In this document: positions 1 through 5,558 of the stretch, piece after piece
Layout of the letters: every line of letters begins with the position of its first letter
How positions within the stretch are numbered: the stretch's first letter is position 1
Assembly (NCBI GenBank): GCA_005888925.1
Contig: VBCP01000312.1
Span: 1-5,558 of the forward strand
Length of the DNA stretch: 5,558 bases
Direction of reading: 5' to 3'
From: Betaproteobacteria bacterium
Lineage (GTDB): Bacteria; Pseudomonadota; Gammaproteobacteria; Burkholderiales; SG8-39
The notes under the pieces: generated by a model
Database searches by the model: none
Seen by the model: the letters and a program-made list of their open reading frames with translations, nothing else
Told to the model about the DNA's origin: nothing
Program-made: the position numbers and the translations under genes

Positions 1-2
1 TG

Positions 3-1343
3 TCGCCCCTCGACGGCCGGTACGCCAAGACCCTCGATCCGCTCAGGGTCTACTTCAGCGAGCAGGCGCTCATCGCTTACCGCATCCGCATCGAGCTCGA
101 GTGGCTGCAGGCGCTCGCCGGGGAGCGCGCGATCCGCGAGCTGAAGCCCTTCTCCTCCAGGACCGTGGGCGCATTGCGCCGGCTGGTCAAGGATTTCTCG
201 GAGCGCGACGCCGAGCATATCAAGAACATCGAGGCCGAGACCAACCACGACGTCAAGGCGATCGAGTACTGGCTGCGCTCGAAGCTCGGCACCAATAAGG
301 AGGCGCAGGCCGCGCTCGAGTTCGTGCACTTCGGCTGCACCTCGGAGGACATCAACAACCTTTCCTACGCGCTCATGCTGCGCGAGTCGCGCGACAAGGT
401 GATGCTGCCGCGGCTGGACGCGCTGGTGGAGGCACTGCGCGCGCTCGCGCGGCGCCACGCTGCGGTGCCGATGCTCGCGCGCACGCACGGCCAGGCGGCG
501 ACCCCCACCACGCTCGGCAAGGAGATGGCGAACTTCGCGCATCGCCTGGCACGTGCGCGCGAGCGCATCGGTGCTGTGAGCGTGCTCGGCAAGGTCAACG
601 GCGCGGTCGGCAACTACAACGCCCACCTGGTCGCGTACCCCGATTTCGATTGGGAGCGTTTCTGCCGCCGGTTCGTGGAGCGCCTGGGGCTCGAGTTCAA
701 CGCCTATACGACGCAGATCGAGCCGCACGACTGGACGGCCGAGCTGCTCGATGCCTACTCCCGCGCGAACAGCGTGCTGCTGGATTTCGACCGCGACGTG
801 TGGGGCTACATCTCTCTCGGCTACTTCTCGCAAAAGGCCACGGCGGGCGAGGTCGGCTCCTCCACCATGCCGCACAAGGTGAACCCGATCGATTTCGAGA
901 ATTCCGAGGGCAACGTCGGCGTCGCCAATGCGCTGCTGCGCCATCTCGCCGACAAGCTGCCGGTGTCGCGCTGGCAGCGCGATCTCTCGGACTCCACCGC
1001 GCAACGCAACATCGGCACCGCCCTGGGCCATACGCTGCTCGCCTATGCGTCCGCGCAGCGCGGGCTTGGCAAGCTGCAGGTCGACAGCCAGCGCCTGGCG
1101 GCCGATCTGGAGCAGAACTGGGAAGTGCTCGCCGAGGCGGTGCAGCAGGTGATGCGGCGCCACGGCGTCGCCGACGCCTATGAGAAGCTCAAGGCGATCA
1201 GCCGTGGCAAGCGCCTCGAGCGCCGCGCGCTCGCGCAGTTCGTGAAATCGCTGCCGATCCCGCCGGAGGCGAAGAAGCGCCTGCTCGCGTTGACGCCCGC
1301 GCGCTACACCGGTCTCGCGGCCGAGCTGGCACGGCGAGTTTGA
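3..1343 (+). CDS. purB: adenylosuccinate lyase (PurB), 5'-truncated by window edge
   Basis: PurB acts twice in purine synthesis in the cytoplasm: it splits SAICAR to AICAR plus fumarate, and adenylosuccinate to AMP plus fumarate. The reading frame is open from base 3 with SPLDGRY, which matches the SPVDGRY near residue 10 of E. coli PurB, so only about nine residues and the start codon lie outside the window. The visible 446 residues fit the long E. coli-type enzyme (456 aa). Family motifs appear in order: TNHDVKA, TSEDINNL (nt 339-362), RTHGQAATP, the TQIEPHD segment with its catalytic-type histidine at nt 726-728, and the fumarase/aspartase-superfamily loop SSTMPHKVNP (nt 858-887) carrying the catalytic serine. 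RWQRDLSDS and NWEVLAE also match. No frameshift or key-residue loss is seen. The stop overlaps the possible TTG start of the next gene, so purB probably leads a small operon. The identification is secure. Confidence 0.97.
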   Translation, partial: SPLDGRYAKTLDPLRVYFSEQALIAYRIRIELEWLQALAGERAIRELKPFSSRTVGALRRLVKDFSERDAEHIKNIEAETNHDVKAIEYWLRSKLGTNKEAQAALEFVHFGCTSEDINNLSYALMLRESRDKVMLPRLDALVEALRALARRHAAVPMLARTHGQAATPTTLGKEMANFAHRLARARERIGAVSVLGKVNGAVGNYNAHLVAYPDFDWERFCRRFVERLGLEFNAYTTQIEPHDWTAELLDAYSRANSVLLDFDRDVWGYISLGYFSQKATAGEVGSSTMPHKVNPIDFENSEGNVGVANALLRHLADKLPVSRWQRDLSDSTAQRNIGTALGHTLLAYASAQRGLGKLQVDSQRLAADLEQNWEVLAEAVQQVMRRHGVADAYEKLKAISRGKRLERRALAQFVKSLPIPPEAKKRLLALTPARYTGLAAELARRV

Positions 1344-2128
1344 GGATCCTGATGCTCGCTGCGGCGCTGGCCGCGGCGCCGTGCGCTGCCTCGCCGGAGA
1401 TGGTGACCGTCGCCGCGCGGCCCGGTGTGACGCAGTCTTTCGTCATCATGCCGATGGAAGGGCGCGAACCCGCCGCGATTGCGCTCCTTTACACCGGTGG
1501 TGGCGGCCGCATCAACCTGCGCGTCGAGGAAGGCGGGGTGAAATTCGGCGCGCGCAATTTCCTGCCGCGCTCGGGCGCCGAGTTTGTGCGCAACGGCGTG
1601 CTGCCGGTGGTGATGGACGCGCCCTCAGACCAGGGCGAGCTGACCGAGGGCTACCGGATGGGGGCCGAGCAGACGGTGGATGCGCGCGCGGTGATCCAGG
1701 AGCTGAAGAAGCGCTTCCCCGCACTGCCCATTTACCTGGTCGGCACGAGCCGCGGCACCATTTCCGCCGCTTTCGTGGGCCGCGAGCTCGCCGATGACGT
1801 GGCCGGCGTGGTGCTGACTTCGACCATGTTCGGCGGCAGCAACCCGCGGCGCCAGGCGCCGACGCTGCGCGCCTTCGACTATGGCGGCATCAAGTCGCGG
1901 CTGCTCTTCGTGCACCACCGCGAGGACGGCTGCGAGCACACGCCGTACGCCTCGGCGGCGCGGCTCGCGCCGCGCTACCCGCTCATCTCCGTCAGCGGCG
2001 GCAAGCGGGCCGAGTCCGGTCCCTGCGAGCCGTTCAGCGCCCACGGCTACTTCGGCAGGGAAGCCCAGACGGTCGACGCCATCGCGGGCTGGATCCTGAA
2101 GCGGCCGTTCCCGCAGGACATCGACTAA
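1340..2128 (+). CDS. probably exported alpha/beta-hydrolase (Ser-type, GTSRG)
   Basis: A 262-residue protein of the alpha/beta-hydrolase fold; the substrate is unknown. Residues 1-17 look like a short signal peptide: Arg2, a hydrophobic run, then CAA before SPE, so periplasmic location is inferred. A Gly-rich turn YTGGGG (51-56) may form the oxyanion hole. The nucleophile elbow GTSRG (135-139) puts Ser137 (nt 1748-1750) as nucleophile, Asp196 in HREDGC is the likely acid and His235 in FSAHGYFG the likely base. Cys198 and Cys229 flank the acid and base loops and could form a disulfide, which fits export. The start is uncertain. TTG at 1340 overlaps the purB stop (TTGA) and supplies the basic residue of the signal peptide but has no ribosome site. 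ATG at 1352 has GAGG six bases upstream but would leave the signal peptide without an Arg. Alpha/beta fold: sure. Esterase, lipase or peptidase activity: cannot be told apart. Confidence 0.85.
   Translation: MRILMLAAALAAAPCAASPEMVTVAARPGVTQSFVIMPMEGREPAAIALLYTGGGGRINLRVEEGGVKFGARNFLPRSGAEFVRNGVLPVVMDAPSDQGELTEGYRMGAEQTVDARAVIQELKKRFPALPIYLVGTSRGTISAAFVGRELADDVAGVVLTSTMFGGSNPRRQAPTLRAFDYGGIKSRLLFVHHREDGCEHTPYASAARLAPRYPLISVSGGKRAESGPCEPFSAHGYFGREAQTVDAIAGWILKRPFPQDID
1342..1345 (+). promoter_or_regulatory. possible ribosome binding site GAGG for ATG at 1352
   Basis: GAGG overlaps the purB stop codon and lies six bases before an in-frame ATG (1352-1354). This is good Shine-Dalgarno spacing. 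If used, the hydrolase would be 258 residues, four shorter than from the TTG at 1340. The site favours the ATG, while the signal-peptide charge favours the TTG. Confidence 0.4.
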
Positions 2129-2135
2129 CGCCCCG

Positions 2136-4028
2136 ATGATCTACGCGGCGACGATCTTTCTTTCGTCGTTCCTGCTGTTTCTCGTGCAGCCGCTGATCGC
2201 ACGGCTGATCCTGCCCTGGTTCGGCGGCAGCGCGGCGCTATGGACCACCTGCATGCTGTTCTTCCAGATGTTGCTGCTCGCGGGCTACGCCTATGCGCAC
2301 GCGCTCGGCAAGCTCGCCGGCCGCCGCCAGGCCATCGTGCATAGCGTCCTGCTCGTCGCGGCGCTCGCGAGCTTGCCGATCATGCCGGCGGAAAGCTGGA
2401 AGCCCACGGGAGAGCAGGAACCGATCACGCGCATCCTCCTACTGCTCGGCGCCACCGTCGGCCTGCCTTACTTCCTGCTGGCCTCGACCAGCCCGCTGAT
2501 CCAGGCGTGGTTCGCGCGCGCCCGCCCCGGCGAGAACCCTTACCGGCTGTTCGCACTCTCGAACTTCGCTTCGCTGATCGCCTTGCTCGGCTACCCGTTC
2601 TTCGTCGAGCCGGTGTTCGCGGCGCGCGAGCAGGTCAACCTGTGGTCGTGGCTCTTCGCGGCGTTCGCGCTGCTGTGCGCCGCGGTCGCCTGGCGCACGC
2701 CGCGCGCCGCGGCGGTGAGCGAGATCGAGGCTGCGGCCCCGGTGGCGAAGGCCGAGTACGCCTGGTGGCTCGGACTCTCGGCGACCGGATCGGTGCTGCT
2801 GCTCGCGGTCACCAACCATTTGACGCAGAACGTGGCGTCGGTGCCGCTCCTCTGGCTCGTGCCGCTCAGCCTGTACCTCGCGACCTTCATCATCGCTTTC
2901 GAGGGAAAGGGGTGGTACCAGCCGCGCTTCCTGTGGCCGCTGCTGCTCGTCGCGCTCGTGGCCATGGCGTGGCTTCTCATCGACACCGATTACCACTACC
3001 ACCTCGCGCTGCAGCTCGGCGTGTTCCTGCCGGGAATGTTCGTCGGCTGCCTCTTCTGCCATGGCGAGCTCTACCGCACGCGCCCGGCGCCGCAGCATCT
3101 CACCGCGTTCTACCTGACGATCTCGGCCGGCGGCGCGCTCGGCGGGCTGCTGGTCGCGGTGGTCGCGCCACTCGTCTTCACCGGCTACTTCGAGCTCGGC
3201 GCCGGCCTCGCGGGGCTCGCGGTGCTCGCCGTGCTGCGCTTCGTCACCATCGGCCGAGTGGCGTATGTCCTGAGCCTCCTCGTGCTGCTCGGCGTCGGCG
3301 CCTGCGCCGCGTATGACGGCTTTCGTGCTGCGGGTGAAGGAATACGGGGTGCCGGGCGATGCTTCGCACCTGCGGCGCCTGGTGCACGGCACGATCATGC
3401 ACGGCGAGCAGTACCTGAGCGATGCGAACCGCCGCATGCTGACGACCTACTATACCGAGACCTCGGGCATCGGCGCGGCGATCCACTCGAAGGAGGACCA
3501 TCCGGTGCGCGTCGGCGTGATCGGCCTCGGCACGGGCACGATTGCCGCCTACGGCCGCGAGGGCGACAGCTACCGCTTCTACGACATCGACGCGAACGTC
3601 ATCCAGATCGCGCGCAGCGAGTTCAGCTTTCTCGGCGACAGCGCCGCGCGCACCGAGACCGCGCTGGGCGACGCGCGCCTGACGCTCGAGCGCGAGCCGC
3701 CGCAGGGCTTCGATGTCCTCGCGGTCGACGCCTTCTCGAGCGATGCGATTCCGGTGCACCTCATCACGCGCGAGGCGCTGCAGGCCTATCTGCGCCACAT
3801 GAAGCCCGACGGCATCATCGCGTTCCACGTCTCCAACCGCTTCCTCGACCTTATCCCGGTGGTGGCACGCCTGGCAGCAGAGTTGAAGCTGCATGCGGTG
3901 CTGATCTCCGACGACCCGGAGGACGAGGACAAGACCATCCGCTCGCGCAGCGATTGGGTGCTAGTGTCGCGCGATCCCGAGGCACTCGAAGCGGACGCCA
4001 TCGTGGAAGCGGGCGCGACACCGGCTGA
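2136..4028 (+). CDS. N-terminal membrane half of a fused spermidine-synthase-like protein; frame lost near 3300-3325
   Basis: The frame opens at ATG 2136, seven bases after the previous stop, with no clear Shine-Dalgarno, so translational coupling is likely. Residues 1 to about 391 are very hydrophobic, with roughly 13 possible membrane helices. They include FLVQPLIARLILPWFGGSAALW and SNFASLIALLGYPFFVEP, which I recognise from the membrane half of large fused spermidine-synthase-like proteins of proteobacteria. The half carries no enzymatic motif, and its role in the family is not established. After about residue 396 (nt 3323) the same frame becomes Arg/Pro/Gly/His-rich nonsense. It stays open to the TGA at 4026-4028 only because the DNA is GC-rich, while the true C-terminal domain continues in the +1 frame at 3313-4092. 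Meaningful coding therefore ends near 3323. The product as read would be a membrane protein with a junk tail of about 230 residues. This is either a broken gene, an assembly or sequencing error, or much less likely a frameshifted one. Confidence 0.75.
   Translation: MIYAATIFLSSFLLFLVQPLIARLILPWFGGSAALWTTCMLFFQMLLLAGYAYAHALGKLAGRRQAIVHSVLLVAALASLPIMPAESWKPTGEQEPITRILLLLGATVGLPYFLLASTSPLIQAWFARARPGENPYRLFALSNFASLIALLGYPFFVEPVFAAREQVNLWSWLFAAFALLCAAVAWRTPRAAAVSEIEAAAPVAKAEYAWWLGLSATGSVLLLAVTNHLTQNVASVPLLWLVPLSLYLATFIIAFEGKGWYQPRFLWPLLLVALVAMAWLLIDTDYHYHLALQLGVFLPGMFVGCLFCHGELYRTRPAPQHLTAFYLTISAGGALGGLLVAVVAPLVFTGYFELGAGLAGLAVLAVLRFVTIGRVAYVLSLLVLLGVGACAAYDGFRAAGEGIRGAGRCFAPAAPGARHDHARRAVPERCEPPHADDLLYRDLGHRRGDPLEGGPSGARRRDRPRHGHDCRLRPRGRQLPLLRHRRERHPDRAQRVQLSRRQRRAHRDRAGRRAPDARARAAAGLRCPRGRRLLERCDSGAPHHARGAAGLSAPHEARRHHRVPRLQPLPRPYPGGGTPGSRVEAACGADLRRPGGRGQDHPLAQRLGASVARSRGTRSGRHRGSGRDTG
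3303..3325 (+). other. frame break inside the fused membrane/spermidine-synthase-like gene
   Basis: Upstream, the frame of ATG 2136 encodes a last membrane helix ending in ACAAYDGF. Downstream, the frame shifted by +1 encodes FVLRVKEYG, the start of the catalytic domain. The downstream frame has a stop at 3271-3273, so the switch must lie after it, and the hydrophobicity of the upstream frame puts it after about 3300. From memory, relatives have around ten or more residues here ending in an RNF(Y/F)G-type motif just before the LRV strand. No such motif is encoded in any forward frame around 3290-3340. A net loss of bases (2 modulo 3) explains this better than one extra base. Confidence 0.65.
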
Positions 4029-4092
4029 GGACCGGCCGGAATGGCGCACCTGGACCGACGACTACTCCAATCTGATCCAGATTCTCAAATGA
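3313..4092 (+). CDS. C-terminal spermidine-synthase-like (SAM-binding Rossmann) domain, out of frame with its membrane half
   Basis: This 259-codon frame carries the catalytic half of the fused protein. Residues are counted from the ATG at 3313, which has no ribosome site and is probably not a genuine start; homology begins at about VLRVKEYG (5-12). HGTIMHGEQY (25-34) and TTYY (44-47) match the family entry segment. VGVIGLGTGT (67-76) is the nucleotide-binding Gly loop, YDID (90-93) has the acidic residue expected to bind the ribose, and DAFSSDAIP (139-147) matches the acidic catalytic loop of aminopropyltransferases. The C-terminus TWTDDYSNL (246-254) is typical of the fused family. The Gly loop has GLGTGT where true SpeE enzymes have GGGDG, so a key polyamine-side Asp is absent and spermidine synthesis is doubtful. 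The domain itself is intact. It may be translated poorly or not at all unless the upstream frame is restored. The stop overlaps a short ATGA-linked ORF. Confidence 0.85.
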   Translation: MTAFVLRVKEYGVPGDASHLRRLVHGTIMHGEQYLSDANRRMLTTYYTETSGIGAAIHSKEDHPVRVGVIGLGTGTIAAYGREGDSYRFYDIDANVIQIARSEFSFLGDSAARTETALGDARLTLEREPPQGFDVLAVDAFSSDAIPVHLITREALQAYLRHMKPDGIIAFHVSNRFLDLIPVVARLAAELKLHAVLISDDPEDEDKTIRSRSDWVLVSRDPEALEADAIVEAGATPAEDRPEWRTWTDDYSNLIQILK

Positions 4093-4136
4093 AAGGGGCG
4101 CTGCAGCAGGAAGAAGCGGCCGAGATCGCGCGCTGA
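4089..4136 (+). CDS. 15-codon ORF linked by ATGA overlap (doubtful)
   Basis: ATG at 4089 overlaps the preceding TGA (4090-4092) and opens MKGALQQEEAAEIAR, then TGA at 4134-4136. The ATGA overlap is the usual arrangement for translational coupling, and the peptide is charged and helix-prone. There is no Shine-Dalgarno, the length is short enough to arise by chance, and I recognise no family. It could be the remnant start of a lost downstream gene or simply coincidence. Confidence 0.12.
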   Translation: MKGALQQEEAAEIAR

Positions 4137-4140
4137 TCGG
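4093..4140. other. convergent intergenic gap, no strong terminator
   Basis: These 48 bases separate the ends of the two convergent gene groups. A weak hairpin can be drawn at 4120-4140: CCG and ATC pair with GAT and CGG around a seven-base loop GCGCGCT, with a two-base AG bulge. Read on the minus strand it is followed by a pyrimidine-rich stretch (CCGCTTCTTCCT) but no run of T. It might help end minus-strand transcription. I would not call it an intrinsic terminator. Confidence 0.3.
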
Positions 4141-5004
4141 TCAGTCACCGAAGAAAGCGAGCAAGCGCTCCGCCAGCACGGCGGGCTGCTCCTCGGGAAT
4201 GAAGTGGCCGCACTCCGGGATCGCGCCGCCGGTGACGTTTGACGCGATGGCGCGCAAGGAGTCGAGCGGCTCCTCTCCCCGCCCCCGCGCCTCGGCCTTG
4301 GCGCCGCCCAGCGCGAGCACCGGCATCGACAGGCGGAATCCGGAATCCGCGAGCGCGCGGTTGTCCGCCTTGGTCCGCGGCAGGCTGCGGTAGTACTCGA
4401 AGCCGGCGCGCATCGCGCCGGGTTGGGTGTAGGAACGCAAATACTCGTCGATGTCGGCATGCCCGATGGCGCCGCGCTGCCAGCAGAACTCGCGATAGAA
4501 CCAGCCCAGGTACTCCCGCTCGCGTGCCGCGACGAGGGCCTCGGGCAACTCCGGCGTCATGTGGAAGGCGTGGTGCCAGCGCAGGCCGCCCTGCGAGATG
4601 TCGGGCCCGATACCGGGTATGGTCACATCCAGGATGGTCAGCGTTCTGACCGATTGCGGCGCCGCGCAGGCGAGCGCGAAGCCGCAGGGCCCGCCGAAGT
4701 CGTGTCCGACGAGATGAAAACGCCCGAGGTCGAGCTGCTGGCACATTTCCCGCACGTCCGACGCGATGCTGTTCTGGTCGTATCCGTTCGCCGGTCGGGA
4801 GCTTTCTCCCAGACCTGGCAGGTCCGGGGCGACGAGCCGGTAACGATCGGCAAGCAGCGGGATGAGCTTGCGCCATTCGTACCAGGTCTGCGGCCAGCCG
4901 TGCAGCAGCACGATGGGGACGCCCGAGCCGGCGGTGACGACGTGCAGCGTTACGCGCGTGAGGCGCAGCGTCTGGTGCTCGACTGTTGGGGGATGAGTCG
5001 GCAA
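4141..5004 (-). CDS. alpha/beta-hydrolase with Asp nucleophile (epoxide hydrolase/haloacid dehalogenase-like)
   Basis: A 287-residue protein of the alpha/beta-hydrolase fold. HGWPQT (35-40) supplies the oxyanion-hole HGxP, and DLPGLGESSRP (61-71) is the family loop. The nucleophile elbow GHDFGG (100-105) has Asp102 (nt 4699-4701) in place of Ser, as in epoxide hydrolases and dehalogenases. Asp126 in ILDVTIPG lies 24 residues on, the acid spacing I recall for fluoroacetate dehalogenase, and His267 in CGHFIPEEQP is the base. A cap domain lies between, with WHHAFHM (143-149), WFYREFCW (168-175) and GFEYYRS (201-207). The two arginines after the nucleophile that bind the carboxylate in fluoroacetate dehalogenase are Phe103 and Pro106 here, so that activity is unlikely. 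The start is TTG at 5004, four bases after the secF stop and with only a distant purine-rich site; it is the first start codon available after that stop. No signal peptide, so cytoplasmic. Substrate unknown. Confidence 0.9.
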   Translation of the reverse strand: MPTHPPTVEHQTLRLTRVTLHVVTAGSGVPIVLLHGWPQTWYEWRKLIPLLADRYRLVAPDLPGLGESSRPANGYDQNSIASDVREMCQQLDLGRFHLVGHDFGGPCGFALACAAPQSVRTLTILDVTIPGIGPDISQGGLRWHHAFHMTPELPEALVAAREREYLGWFYREFCWQRGAIGHADIDEYLRSYTQPGAMRAGFEYYRSLPRTKADNRALADSGFRLSMPVLALGGAKAEARGRGEEPLDSLRAIASNVTGGAIPECGHFIPEEQPAVLAERLLAFFGD

Positions 5005-5008
5005 TCGG

Positions 5009-5557
5009 TCAGACCACGGCGCCCTCGTGCTCGTCGCGCCGGCCGGCCTTGCGCCCTGGCTTGACGAACTGGTCGCGCTTCGCGCCGAGCCACATGACCA
5101 GCGGGCTCGCCACCAGCACCGAGGAGTAGATGCCGAAGAGAATGCCGATGGTGAGCGCGAGCGCGAAGTAGTGCAGCGCCTGGCCGCCGAACATCAGCAT
5201 GGTGGTGACCATCATCTGCGTGCAGCCGTGGGTGATGATGGTGCGCGAGATGACGCCGGTGATGGCGCTGTCGATCACCTCTCGAGTGCTGGCCTTCCTC
5301 ATCTTGCGGAAGTTCTCGCGCACGCGATCGAACACCACCACCGATTCGTTCACCGAGTAGCCGAGCACCGCCAGCACCGCGGCAAGCACCGGCAGCGAGA
5401 ACTCCCACTGGAAGAAGGCGAAGAACCCGAGGATGATCACCACGTCGTGCAGGTTGGCGATGATCGCGGCCACACCAAAGCGCCACTCGAACCGCATCCA
5501 GAGGTAGAGAACGATGAAGAACGCCGTCACCACCAGCGCTAGCCCGCCGGATGCGGC
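5009..5557 (-). CDS. secF: protein translocase subunit SecF, C-terminal part (cut by window edge)
   Basis: SecF works with SecD in the inner membrane, using the proton gradient to help pull Sec-exported proteins across. The visible 182 residues are the C-terminal part of a protein of about 320 residues; the N-terminal helix and periplasmic domain lie beyond the right edge. The frame is open to the edge, so the GTG at 5533 is internal rather than the start. Hallmarks include RFEWRFGVAAIIANLHD, GYSVNESVVVFDRVRENFRK and LTIGILFGIYSSVLVAS, spread over about five membrane helices, followed by a basic hydrophilic tail (KPGRKAGRRDEHEG). The acidic position in GYSVNE is Glu where E. coli has Asp (GYSLND), which keeps the charge. 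The Arg in SRTIITHG matches the conserved Arg of the next helix. secD is expected just upstream, outside the window. The alpha/beta-hydrolase gene begins four bases after the stop. Confidence 0.96.
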   Translation of the reverse strand, partial: AASGGLALVVTAFFIVLYLWMRFEWRFGVAAIIANLHDVVIILGFFAFFQWEFSLPVLAAVLAVLGYSVNESVVVFDRVRENFRKMRKASTREVIDSAITGVISRTIITHGCTQMMVTTMLMFGGQALHYFALALTIGILFGIYSSVLVASPLVMWLGAKRDQFVKPGRKAGRRDEHEGAVV

Positions 5558-5558
5558 A

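Noticed and set aside
2507..3316. 269-codon plus-strand ORF in a third frame
   Set aside because: Arg/Ala-rich shadow of the membrane half; the frame from 2136 gives clean helices across the whole stretch.
2439..3437. 332-codon minus-strand ORF opposite the membrane protein
   Set aside because: It is rich in Arg, Glu, His and Gln with no recognisable motif, as expected for the antisense of a hydrophobic GC-rich gene. The plus-strand frame is clearly coding.
3244..3894. 216-codon minus-strand ORF opposite the Rossmann domain
   Set aside because: Low-complexity Arg/Ala/Val composition, no motif, fully covered by the recognised plus-strand domain.
4120..4140. Hairpin in the convergent gap as an intrinsic terminator
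   Set aside because: The stem is two short three-base-pair pieces with a bulge and no T run on either strand.
4423..5064. 213-codon plus-strand ORF opposite the Asp-nucleophile hydrolase
   Set aside because: No recognisable motif, and it lies antisense to a gene with complete alpha/beta-hydrolase motifs.
5027..5542. 171-codon plus-strand ORF rich in His and Glu opposite secF
   Set aside because: The His/Glu richness is the antisense of hydrophobic SecF codons; SecF is unmistakable.
1..5558. A novel defence, mobile or multi-gene system
   Set aside because: No nuclease, transposase, integrase, reverse transcriptase, repeat array or toxin-antitoxin pair is seen. The genes are housekeeping genes plus scattered enzymes.

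Overview
The window is GC-rich and densely coding. Two gene groups converge on a 48-base gap (4093-4140). The long E. coli-type PurB, the proteobacterial-type SecF, the high-GC third codon positions and the tight gene spacing suggest a proteobacterium, most likely a betaproteobacterium. That assignment is inferred from protein character and composition only. I see no phage, IS, CRISPR, tRNA or rRNA signal.

Plus strand, 1-4092. A purB gene (adenylosuccinate lyase), cut at the left edge, comes first. Its stop overlaps the possible TTG start of a small, probably exported alpha/beta-hydrolase with a GTSRG nucleophile elbow. Seven bases later starts a gene of the 'fused membrane/spermidine-synthase-like' family. 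Its N-terminal membrane half (about 13 hydrophobic segments) and its C-terminal SAM-binding half are both well preserved but lie in different frames. The break falls between about 3300 and 3325. The short linker I would expect before the LRV start of the catalytic domain is not found in any of the three forward frames, which suggests a small deletion rather than a single miscalled base. The three genes look like one transcription unit.

Minus strand, 5558-4141. The C-terminal part of secF enters from the right edge. After a 4-base gap comes a second, unrelated alpha/beta-hydrolase with an aspartate nucleophile (GHDFGG), of the epoxide hydrolase/haloacid dehalogenase type. It is probably co-transcribed with secF.

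Functionally the window mixes housekeeping genes (purine synthesis, Sec export) with accessory enzymes of unknown substrate. I see no evidence of a new multi-gene system. The most notable point is the broken membrane/spermidine-synthase-like gene. Next come the two hydrolases, whose catalytic residues can be read but whose substrates cannot.
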